Of a stretch of DNA of 64,000 bases, positions 7,796-14,224 are shown piece by piece. This DNA is from Spirosoma foliorum. GTDB lineage: Bacteria; Bacteroidota; Bacteroidia; Cytophagales; Spirosomataceae. The position numbers were made by a program, and so were the translations under genes. The notes beneath the pieces were generated by a model that was not told the DNA's origin, did not search any database, and worked only from the letters and a program-made list of their open reading frames with translations. The stretch lies in NCBI RefSeq assembly GCF_014117325.1, contig NZ_CP059732.1:3113001-3177000 (forward strand). The letters run 5' to 3'. Each line of letters starts with the position of its first letter. The first letter of the stretch is position 1.

Positions 7796-8866
7796 ATGAG
7801 AAGAACCGCTACACAGTGGCTATTGGCCATTGGGTGTTTGTGCATTACCGTAACGGCACAGGCTCAGGAGCGCGGGCGATTTAAAAATAACCTGCGTATC
7901 ACGCCCAAAAACGGAGCTAATCCGAATGCCCCGGTCGTCGAACAGCCGCAAAAAGCGGACGACCAATTTGATCAGGAACCAACTCAACTGCGCTTTAACA
8001 ACCAGTTTGAGCCGAAAAAAGAATTAAACCCGGTTGTTAGTGAAGATACCAGCCAGCTCGATCAGGGCGAAACCAGCGTTGTCGAAGTAATTGATTCGGT
8101 TCTGGTCGGTAACGAATGGGTGAAAATTGCCGATTACTACGCTGTCTGGGATTCCCGAACGGTTGATCCGTATAATATTAATCCGCTCGAATTCGACGAA
8201 ACGATTGATATTAAGCTGTACGACCCACCTGCCAACCGCTACTGGTCGGCCCCGCTGGACGAAGGTAAAATGACGTCGAATTTTGGGTTTCGCTGGGGAC
8301 GTTGGCATACAGGTACCGATCTTGACCTTGAAACCGGAAATCCGGTTTATTCTGCTTTCGACGGTATTGTGCGCGTAGTGGGCTGGGATGGGAATGGATA
8401 TGGTCGCTATGTATTGGTCCGGCATTACAACGGACTGGAAACACTTTACGGGCACATGTCGAAGCAAACCGTTGAGACAGGTCAACTCGTTAAAGCTGGA
8501 GACCAACTCGGTTTGGGAGGCAGTACAGGTCGTAGTTCTGGCCCTCACCTACACTTTGAGACCCGCTATGAAGGCAACCCGTTCAGCCCGCTCAATATCT
8601 TCTCGTTTCCGGAAAACACGATTAACTCGGATCATTTTCTGTTAACAGGTTCAGTTTGGGATTATCTGCGAGGAGGTCGATCGTCGTCATCATCCGAATC
8701 TAGCTCCCGGCCGCGCTTTAAACGGACTGTCTTGCATAAGGTTCGATCGGGTGAGACGCTTAGCTCCATAGCCGAGCGTTATGGAATGTCGTTATCGACA
8801 CTGAAGCGTAAAAACCACATATCAGGCTCACGGCTTCGGCCTGGACAAAAAATACGCGTACATTAA
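7796..8866 (+). CDS. Secreted M23 metallopeptidase with C-terminal LysM domain
   Basis: A 356-residue peptidoglycan hydrolase. Signal peptide at 1-23 (cut after AQA), a low-complexity charged linker to about 145, then the M23 (LytM) domain with zinc ligands H171 and D175 in HTGTDLD and the HLH motif 251-253 in GPHLHFE. H220 in YGHMS is the catalytic position. A LysM domain (about 313-356: KVRSGETLSSIAERYGMSL) binds glycan. All LytM zinc residues are present, so it is probably an active endopeptidase in cell-wall remodelling rather than an EnvC-type activator. Confidence 0.93.
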   Translation: MRRTATQWLLAIGCLCITVTAQAQERGRFKNNLRITPKNGANPNAPVVEQPQKADDQFDQEPTQLRFNNQFEPKKELNPVVSEDTSQLDQGETSVVEVIDSVLVGNEWVKIADYYAVWDSRTVDPYNINPLEFDETIDIKLYDPPANRYWSAPLDEGKMTSNFGFRWGRWHTGTDLDLETGNPVYSAFDGIVRVVGWDGNGYGRYVLVRHYNGLETLYGHMSKQTVETGQLVKAGDQLGLGGSTGRSSGPHLHFETRYEGNPFSPLNIFSFPENTINSDHFLLTGSVWDYLRGGRSSSSSESSSRPRFKRTVLHKVRSGETLSSIAERYGMSLSTLKRKNHISGSRLRPGQKIRVH

Positions 8867-8874
8867 GTGGTGTA

Positions 8875-8905
8875 TTGGATTTTCAGGAAATAACTACTAC
8901 CTTTG
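8875..8905 (+). promoter_or_regulatory. Promoter of rplU–rpmA
   Basis: TTGG at 8875-8878, a 19-base spacer and TACCTTTG at 8898-8905. This is the best match in the window to the Bacteroidota promoter TTTG-N19-TAnnTTTG. Transcription would start near 8911, 25 bases before the rplU ATG. Confidence 0.75.
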
Positions 8906-8935
8906 CACCCTCATTTCCAATTTCATACACAACAC

Positions 8936-9253
8936 ATGTACGCAATCGTAGAGATCGCAGGACAGCAATTCAAGATCCAGAAAGGTCGCACTATCTATAC
9001 CCACCGGTTAGAAGGCGATGTGGACGCTGCTCTTGCCTCCGACAAGGTGAAGGTTCTCCTTGTTGACAACGAAGGGAGCATTAGCATCGGTGCTCCGACC
9101 GTCGCTGGAGCGTCGGTATCCGCTAAAATCGTTGAACACCTGAAAGGCGAAAAAGTTATCGTCTTCAAGAAGAAGCGTCGGAAAGGTTACAAAAAGAAAA
9201 ATGGCCACCGTCAGTATCTGACGAAAGTCCTGATCGAAGACATCACTCTATAA
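8936..9253 (+). CDS. rplU: Ribosomal protein bL21
   Basis: 105 residues from the ATG at 8936 (YAIVEIAGQQFKIQKG), a standard L21 start. The basic C-terminal motif VFKKKRRKGYKKKNGHRQ is the rRNA-binding hallmark. An in-frame codon at 8903 lies inside the promoter and cannot be the start. It pairs with rpmA 98 bases downstream, the usual rplU–rpmA order. Confidence 0.98.
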   Translation: MYAIVEIAGQQFKIQKGRTIYTHRLEGDVDAALASDKVKVLLVDNEGSISIGAPTVAGASVSAKIVEHLKGEKVIVFKKKRRKGYKKKNGHRQYLTKVLIEDITL

Positions 9254-9351
9254 ACAGTTGTAAAGTTGTATAGTCAACAAGTGATAAAGTGATTTAGCAC
9301 AAAAACGTTAAAACTATATAACCCTATAACTTTAGAACTCTTTTAAAGACA

Positions 9352-9651
9352 ATGGCACACAAGAAAGGTGTAGGTAGTTCCAAAAACGGTCGCGATTCCC
9401 ACAGCAAGCGCCTGGGTGTAAAATTATTCGGCGGTCAGTCGGCTATTGCCGGCAATATCATCGTTCGCCAACGCGGTACGAAACACCATCCCGGCAAAAA
9501 CGTCGGTTTAGGTAAAGATTATACGCTCTTCGCTCTGGTAGCTGGTACTGTGAAATTCCGTCCAGGCCGCGATAGCCGCTCGTACGTGGATATCATCCCA
9601 GAAGGACCATCAGCTGTTGAAACAGTTCCTGTTGCTGAAGCAGCTGCTTAA
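9352..9651 (+). CDS. rpmA: Ribosomal protein bL27
   Basis: 99 residues, beginning [15 protein letters not shown] as in classical L27, so no cleaved N-terminal extension is present. The conserved core [21 protein letters not shown] is complete. The C-terminal tail ([16 protein letters not shown]) is a short alanine-rich extension. It is followed by two hairpins that should end the operon. Confidence 0.98.
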   Translation: MAHKKGVGSSKNGRDSHSKRLGVKLFGGQSAIAGNIIVRQRGTKHHPGKNVGLGKDYTLFALVAGTVKFRPGRDSRSYVDIIPEGPSAVETVPVAEAAA

Positions 9652-9658
9652 ATTCTAA

Positions 9659-9691
9659 AAACCTATAAGGTTTTGAAAACCTTATAGGTTT
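9659..9691. repeat. Perfect 16-bp hairpin after rpmA
   Basis: AAACCTATAAGGTTTT at 9659-9674 and its exact complement at 9676-9691 surround one base. The flanking A and T runs would let it act as a bidirectional terminator. Confidence 0.85.
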
Positions 9692-9700
9692 GAAAGCAAG

Positions 9701-9732
9701 AACCCGTTTAACAATCGTTAAGCGGGTTTTTT
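9701..9732 (+). terminator. Rho-independent terminator of rplU–rpmA
   Basis: Stem AACCCGTTTAAC / GTTAAGCGGGTT (one mismatch) with loop AATC, followed by a T run that ends at 9732. Confidence 0.85.
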
Positions 9733-9818
9733 CATTTGTAAAAACTAAAAAATCAGTCAAGCTGTTACTTTCCTACTACTACCGGCCCTTGTACCGGTGA
9801 ACTGAAACTTTCCTGACA

Positions 9819-10421
9819 ATGAATTCTACGCTAAACCGTCCCGTATCCATTTTTACGGAAGGAAGTCCCAATCCGAACTCGATGAAGTTCGTCGTTAATT
9901 TTGAGCTTGTACCCTCTGGACTTTCATTCGACTACGCAACACCGGGTGACACGCTCCTCGAAGGAAAAGCATCGCCTTTGGCTGTCGCTCTTTTTGGCTT
10001 TGAGTTTGTCCGTCGGGTGTTTATTTCGGGAAATTTCGTGACCGTCACGAAAGACGACGAAACCGATTGGGATGAAGTTTTATTTGAGATTAAGTTATTC
10101 CTGAAAGAGTATTTTGGTGACCAGAAGCCCGTATTTGCTCAACGGACTATGGATGTGAATAGCACCAAACTTGATATGGATTCCGAAACGGTACAGAAAA
10201 TAAAAGCTGTCCTGGATCAATACATCAAACCAGCTGTTGAGTCAGACGGTGGGGCTATTAATTTTTATTCGTTCGACGAACCCAGTGGTACGGTTAAGGT
10301 ATTGCTGCAAGGTTCATGTAGCGGTTGCCCTTCTTCCACGCTTACGCTGAAAGCTGGTATCGAAAACCTACTCACTCGTCTGGTGCCTGAGGTGAAACTT
10401 GTGGAAGCAGAAGGGGTCTAA
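9819..10421 (+). CDS. NifU/Nfu-type iron–sulfur cluster scaffold
   Basis: A 200-residue protein with an N-terminal Nfu domain (about 9-98, containing TEGSPNPNSMKFVV) and a C-terminal NifU domain (about 120-198). The cluster ligands C167-S-G-C170 lie in LLQGSCSGCPSS. Nfu proteins carry Fe–S clusters to client enzymes in the cytoplasm. The layout is that of bacterial/mitochondrial Nfu with an intact CxxC. It stands alone after the ribosomal operon terminators. Confidence 0.93.
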   Translation: MNSTLNRPVSIFTEGSPNPNSMKFVVNFELVPSGLSFDYATPGDTLLEGKASPLAVALFGFEFVRRVFISGNFVTVTKDDETDWDEVLFEIKLFLKEYFGDQKPVFAQRTMDVNSTKLDMDSETVQKIKAVLDQYIKPAVESDGGAINFYSFDEPSGTVKVLLQGSCSGCPSSTLTLKAGIENLLTRLVPEVKLVEAEGV

Positions 10422-10749
10422 AAAATTCTATTAGTCAGTAGATCAGCTTTTAAAACAGGGCTATCAGTGGCCTGTACTTGAAACAGCAGTCATCCCAAAT
10501 TTTGTGGGGATGGTAATAAAAGAACCTCCTTTCTTCGTTTTGGGCAACATCAAAACCAGATCGGAGGTCTTTTTATGCCCAAGACATACCAGCGATAAAA
10601 AGGAGATTTTTCCTCCAAAGTCATCAGCCACGACCTTTTTAGCGACCAAAGCCCAACACTAAGTCAGTAACTTCTTCCGCAGTAAGAAGTGGACAGCACT
10701 TCTGTTATAGCAGTCCGCCGTTACGGATGATAGGTGTATGGAATCGCCA
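10422..10749. other. Convergent gap after the Nfu gene
   Basis: 328 bases without a recognisable gene. It contains a small hairpin at 10491-10511 (ATCCC/GGGAT) and a terminator-like structure at 10520-10574. A 61-codon frame on the minus strand (10464-10649) has no protein-like features I recognise. Confidence 0.5.
10520..10574 (+). terminator. Terminator-like hairpin downstream of the Nfu gene
   Basis: AAGAACCTCC (10520-10529) pairs with GGAGGTCTTTTT (10563-10574), and the T run sits on the 3' side for the plus strand. The 33-base loop is long for a simple terminator. Confidence 0.45.
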
Positions 10750-11121
10750 TTAAACACGATCTGAAGCCTGCTCCTTTTCATTTGCCATTCTTTTCAAATC
10801 GTTCAGACCCCAGTCCTGCATCACATACAAAATAGGAATTAGCGATTGACCGTATTCCGTAACCTTGTATTCGACGCGTGGTGGAATTTCGGGATAAATG
10901 ATCCGCTCAAGAATACCATCTTCTTCCAGCTCCCGCAATTGATTAACCAGCATTTGCTTGCTGATAGCGGGCACCGCTTTTTGTAGCCGGCTAAACCGAT
11001 TGCAATTTTTACTGATGGCATAAATCAGTAACGGTTTCCACTTGCCGCCTATCCGGTTCAGACAATGGGTAACCGGACAATTGTTCGGGTTAAAATCCTT
11101 GTTCTTTCTCGAATTTTCCAT
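10750..11121 (-). CDS. HxlR-family transcriptional regulator
   Basis: 123 residues with the HxlR winged-helix pattern: C15-P-V-x2-C20-LNRIGGKWKPLLIY, then a recognition region around RFSRLQKAVPAISKQMLVNQLRELEEDG, and the wing IIYPEIPPRVEYKVTEYG. C15 and C20 are conserved positions; in several family members a cysteine here senses electrophiles or oxidants. The gene is divergent from the APCDD1-like gene and the two promoters overlap. It most likely represses itself and the divergent gene, and possibly the aldo/keto reductase beyond it. Confidence 0.93.
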   Translation of the reverse strand: MENSRKNKDFNPNNCPVTHCLNRIGGKWKPLLIYAISKNCNRFSRLQKAVPAISKQMLVNQLRELEEDGILERIIYPEIPPRVEYKVTEYGQSLIPILYVMQDWGLNDLKRMANEKEQASDRV

Positions 11122-11135
11122 TAGTCTAAAAAAAT

Positions 11136-11145
11136 GTACTAGTAC
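11136..11145. promoter_or_regulatory. 10-bp palindrome, candidate HxlR operator
   Basis: GTACTAGTAC is a perfect palindrome 15 bases upstream of the HxlR ATG, in the transcribed leader just after the divergent promoters. HxlR-family regulators commonly bind GTAC/AGTA-containing dyads, so autoregulation is a reasonable inference. Confidence 0.45.
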
Positions 11146-11161
11146 CGGTTATCTTGACTAC

Positions 11162-11192
11162 TTGTCACTTATAGACAAAGGTAACAACTTTG
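11162..11192. promoter_or_regulatory. Overlapping divergent promoters (HxlR gene / APCDD1-like gene)
   Basis: Minus strand: 11176-11183 reads TACCTTTG, a full -7 match for the HxlR gene. Plus strand: TTGT at 11162-11165, a 19-base spacer and CAACTTTG at 11185-11192 (one mismatch) for the divergent gene. The two boxes lie within 10 bases of each other, so one bound repressor could block both. Confidence 0.6.
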
Positions 11193-11285
11193 CTTGCGCT
11201 AAAACGGGCAGTTGACTATTGGTACCCAAAAGACCTCCAGGCACCCTATGCACGTCCAAAACGAGACTTCTAACAATACAAGGAA

Positions 11286-11852
11286 ATGACAGTCGATCAA
11301 GTTAAACAATCTATTCTGGGCAGTTGGAAAAGCATCGCTCCTGAAATCCGACCAAGCATCAGCAAAAGCACCGACGGCAGCATGAAGCCGTTTTACCTCA
11401 CGCGGGATTTCACCTATTTAGCCGATGACAAATTTGAGCTTGTCGTAGTTAATTCTGCCGATGCCTATGGCAAAGTGCCCTTGGTAAGAATGACCATTAA
11501 AGGACACGTACTTTGGCAAGGCCCGCACCCGATTGCGGAAGGTGCCCAAAAAATAGACTTTATTGCCGACGAGGCCTATGAAGTAACACCCTTACTACAA
11601 GGGTTTGCCGACGCCATGCACCAACTCGCCAGTCATGGATTTGTCCAATGGGAAGTAAACGGAACACAAAGTATTCTGGGGAAAGCCTTTCCTCCATTTG
11701 GGCTCATCGACGGGCAAATCTTCGCCGAATTTGACTTGATTTATGTATTGAACGATCTATTATTCTGGGGGGCACGGAATGTAGATGGGCGCGGTTTCGA
11801 TACAGAAGCAAACCGACCAACCAATTTGCAGATCCCGATGATCCGAAAATGA
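11286..11852 (+). CDS. APCDD1-like domain protein (hypothetical)
   Basis: 188 residues, no signal peptide or membrane segment. The pattern ILGSWKS...YLTRDFTYLADDKFEL...IKGHVLWQGPHPIAEGAQKIDF...YEVTPLLQGF resembles the APCDD1 fold (W near the start, a tR-x-F strand, G-x-x-x-x-x-GxxxIAEGA-x-x-DF). Animal APCDD1 proteins bind lipids and inhibit Wnt; the role of bacterial versions is unknown to me. It is divergent from the HxlR regulator and followed 123 bases later by an aldo/keto reductase, so a detoxification or stress link is plausible but unproven. Confidence 0.55.
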   Translation: MTVDQVKQSILGSWKSIAPEIRPSISKSTDGSMKPFYLTRDFTYLADDKFELVVVNSADAYGKVPLVRMTIKGHVLWQGPHPIAEGAQKIDFIADEAYEVTPLLQGFADAMHQLASHGFVQWEVNGTQSILGKAFPPFGLIDGQIFAEFDLIYVLNDLLFWGARNVDGRGFDTEANRPTNLQIPMIRK

Positions 11853-11975
11853 GGGTTTTCTGTATCCAAATCGGCACTGCCCCGTTCTGGATACAACAAC
11901 AAGAGATTGGGCTACTTTTTTCAGGGCGAGGACGCTGACATTTGTTTCCGTAAAACTCAAACGTAAAACGTAAAC

Positions 11976-12986
11976 ATGAGCAGTCTCAAACAAATTGAAT
12001 TAGGCAGTCAGGGACTTGTTGTTCCAGCCATTGGCCTGGGATGCATGGGCATGACCAAGATTGCAGGTATGGATATTTATGGGAAAGCCGACGAAGCGGA
12101 ATCGATTGCGACCATTCACCGCTCGCTGGAACTAGGGGGAAATTTCCTGGATACAGCTGATTTATATGGTCCGCTGGCTAACGAACGACTCATTGCCAAA
12201 GCCATCAAAGGAAGCCGCGACAAATACATCATCGCCACCAAATTCGGCTACGAAATTGATGATAATGAACAGCTTACCTGGCGTATAAACGGCCAACCAG
12301 CCTACGTAAAAAAAGCCATCGAGCGATCCCTTAAAAACTTGGGCACCGATTACATTGACTTGTATTATCTGCATCGGCTAGACCCTAATACGCCCATCGA
12401 AGACACGGTTGGTGCCATGGCCGATCTCATTAAAGAAGGTAAGATTGGCTACATCGGTCTCTCTGAAGTATCGGCAGCTACGATAAAAAAAGCCCACCAG
12501 GTCCATCCACTGACCGCAGTGCAAACGGAGTATTCATTTTTTGAACGGAGCGTGGAAGAAGAGGGTATTTTGGCTACACTTCACGAACTCGGAATTGGTT
12601 TTGTCGCTTATTCACCAGTGGGTCGTGGGTTTTTAACCGGATCGATCCAAAGTCCGGACGATTTCCCAGAGAATGATTTCAGACGAGGAATTCCCCGTTT
12701 TCAGGGCGAACAGTTTTATAAGAACATTGACTTGGTCAACGCCATTAAAGCGCTGGCTGAAACAAAAGGAATTACGCCTTCGCAATTGGCCATAGCCTGG
12801 ATCATCTCGAAAGGATATGTGCCCATTCCAGGAACAAAACGGAGAACGTATGTAGCCGAAAATATTGCCGCAACGGACATTACGCTGACTGCCGAAGAAC
12901 TGGAGAAACTGGAAGCAATCGTACCACTCGGTGTATCAACCGGCGACCGGTATGATGCCGCTGGTATGTCGATGGTGGGTTTGTAG
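11976..12986 (+). CDS. Aldo/keto reductase
   Basis: 336 residues, a single TIM-barrel NADPH-dependent carbonyl reductase. The catalytic tetrad is visible: D59 (FLDTAD), Y64 (LYG), K89 (ATKFGY) and H133 (YLHRLD). The NADPH-binding end has IPGTKRRTYVAENI. The N-terminus GSQGLVVPAIGLGCMGM is typical of the YakC/AKR13 type of aldehyde/ketone reductases. With an HxlR regulator upstream and an AraC regulator downstream, a role against reactive aldehydes is likely; the substrate cannot be told. Confidence 0.95.
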   Translation: MSSLKQIELGSQGLVVPAIGLGCMGMTKIAGMDIYGKADEAESIATIHRSLELGGNFLDTADLYGPLANERLIAKAIKGSRDKYIIATKFGYEIDDNEQLTWRINGQPAYVKKAIERSLKNLGTDYIDLYYLHRLDPNTPIEDTVGAMADLIKEGKIGYIGLSEVSAATIKKAHQVHPLTAVQTEYSFFERSVEEEGILATLHELGIGFVAYSPVGRGFLTGSIQSPDDFPENDFRRGIPRFQGEQFYKNIDLVNAIKALAETKGITPSQLAIAWIISKGYVPIPGTKRRTYVAENIAATDITLTAEELEKLEAIVPLGVSTGDRYDAAGMSMVGL

Positions 12987-13002
12987 TTCACCTCACCCCC
13001 GG

Positions 13003-13028
13003 CCCCTCTCCTGTTTTCAGGAGAGGGG
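13003..13028. terminator. Hairpin after the aldo/keto reductase
   Basis: CCCCTCTCCTG (13003-13013), loop TTTT and CAGGAGAGGGG (13018-13028) form a perfect 11-bp stem. There is no long T run. Confidence 0.65.
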
Positions 13029-13076
13029 TGAAACGCTGGGAATGAAAAATGCTCAAAATCAGATAATCTTGTAGTC

Positions 13077-13997
13077 ATGAAAAAGGAAATGAATCAGCCC
13101 CATATTATCAATTCTATCTCTGAATGGCATGGCATAGCTGCCTTACCAAAGCCAGAGCATCCATTGATCAGTCTGATTCATCATGCCGATGTACCAGTTG
13201 TTTCAGACCAATACTGGAAAGGCAATGTTATTAACCTTTACATCATTTCGATTAAGAAGGACTTCAAAGGCAAGCTGAAATACGGCAAAAATTACTACGA
13301 CTTTGATGAAGGCACCATGACGTTTCTTTCGCCGGGTCAAGTGCTCGCCGTTGAAGAAGACGATAGTCGAGATTGTTCCGGTTGGTCTCTTCTCATTCAC
13401 CCTGACTTCATCAGAGGTTATCCATTAGAAAAGACGATCAAGACCTATGGTTTCTTTTCCTATGAGGTTACCGAGGCCTTGCACCTGTCGGATAAAGAAG
13501 ACGCCCTGATCGAATCGTTAATCCGAAATATTGAACAGGAATATCATTCGTCTATCGACAGTTATAGTCAGGATGTTATGGTGGCCCATCTTGATTTGCT
13601 GCTCAATTATGCTAATCGGTTTTACAACCGCCAATTTATTACCCGTAAGCACGCCAGTCATGATCTGTTGACTAACCTGGAAGGCTTGTTAACCGATTAT
13701 TTTAATAGCACGAAAGTACAGGAAATGGGGTTGCCAACAGTTCACTATATTTCCGATGCTCTCAATGTCTCTCCGAATTATCTGAGCGATTTATTGAGGA
13801 AACTAACGGGGCAAAGCACCCAGCAGCATATCCAGAATAAACTGATTGAGAAAGCGAAGGAAACACTGACCACAACCTCTCTGTCTGTCAGTGAAATAGC
13901 ATACCAGCTCGGCTTTGAATACCCTCAGTCATTCAACAAACTCTTCAAAAGCAAGACGCAGCTTTCTCCACTCGAATTCAGGCAATCGTTTAATTAA
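13077..13997 (+). CDS. AraC-family transcriptional regulator
   Basis: 306 residues: an N-terminal cupin-like sensing half (about 40-130, KLKYGKNYYDFDEGTMTFLSPGQVLAV) and a C-terminal double helix-turn-helix (about 205-302). The latter has YISDALNVSPNYLSDLLRKLTGQS and the family signature SVSEIAYQLGFEYPQSFNKLFKSKTQLSPLEFR split across its second half. It is encoded just after the aldo/keto reductase on the same strand, so that gene may be its target. A weak -7 candidate (TAATCTTG, 13064-13071) lies right before the ATG. Confidence 0.94.
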   Translation: MKKEMNQPHIINSISEWHGIAALPKPEHPLISLIHHADVPVVSDQYWKGNVINLYIISIKKDFKGKLKYGKNYYDFDEGTMTFLSPGQVLAVEEDDSRDCSGWSLLIHPDFIRGYPLEKTIKTYGFFSYEVTEALHLSDKEDALIESLIRNIEQEYHSSIDSYSQDVMVAHLDLLLNYANRFYNRQFITRKHASHDLLTNLEGLLTDYFNSTKVQEMGLPTVHYISDALNVSPNYLSDLLRKLTGQSTQQHIQNKLIEKAKETLTTTSLSVSEIAYQLGFEYPQSFNKLFKSKTQLSPLEFRQSFN

Positions 13998-14040
13998 TGA
14001 TGGTGGGAACGTAGACGTTTGCACCATCTATTCCTTTGTT

Positions 14041-14218
14041 CGGCGTAGTCTCTGGACTACGCCAAGGCGTTATCCGGTCTCCGACCGGAGTGAGTTAGAA
14101 GAACCGGTCGGAGACCGGATAACACCCGAACGTAGTATTGACTACGTTCAACGGGGGCTGGTAATCATAATTCTATCGGCCAGAGGCCGGAGAATAGTCG
14201 GCACGAACGTAGACGTTC
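14041..14218. repeat. Cluster of nested hairpins (CCGGTCGGAGACCGG family)
   Basis: The convergent gap holds several palindromes in a row: CGGCGTAGTC / GACTACGCC at 14041-14063, a perfect 20-bp stem 14069-14088 / 14104-14123 built on CCGGTCTCCGACCGG, and GAACGTAG/CTACGTTC at 14128-14150. A hairpin with CGGCCAGAGGCCGG follows at about 14177-14190, and GAACGTAGACGTTC at 14205-14218. CCGGTC-N3-GACCGG recurs at 26137-26151, there also near a CTACGCCGAAC word. Confidence 0.88.
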
Positions 14219-14224
14219 GCGCCA

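Noticed and set aside
8024-8548. 174-codon minus-strand frame opposite the M23 gene
   Set aside because: Shadow frame; the plus strand has complete zinc and LysM motifs.
10464-10649. 61-codon minus-strand frame after the Nfu gene
   Set aside because: Overlaps a terminator-like hairpin and shows no known motif.
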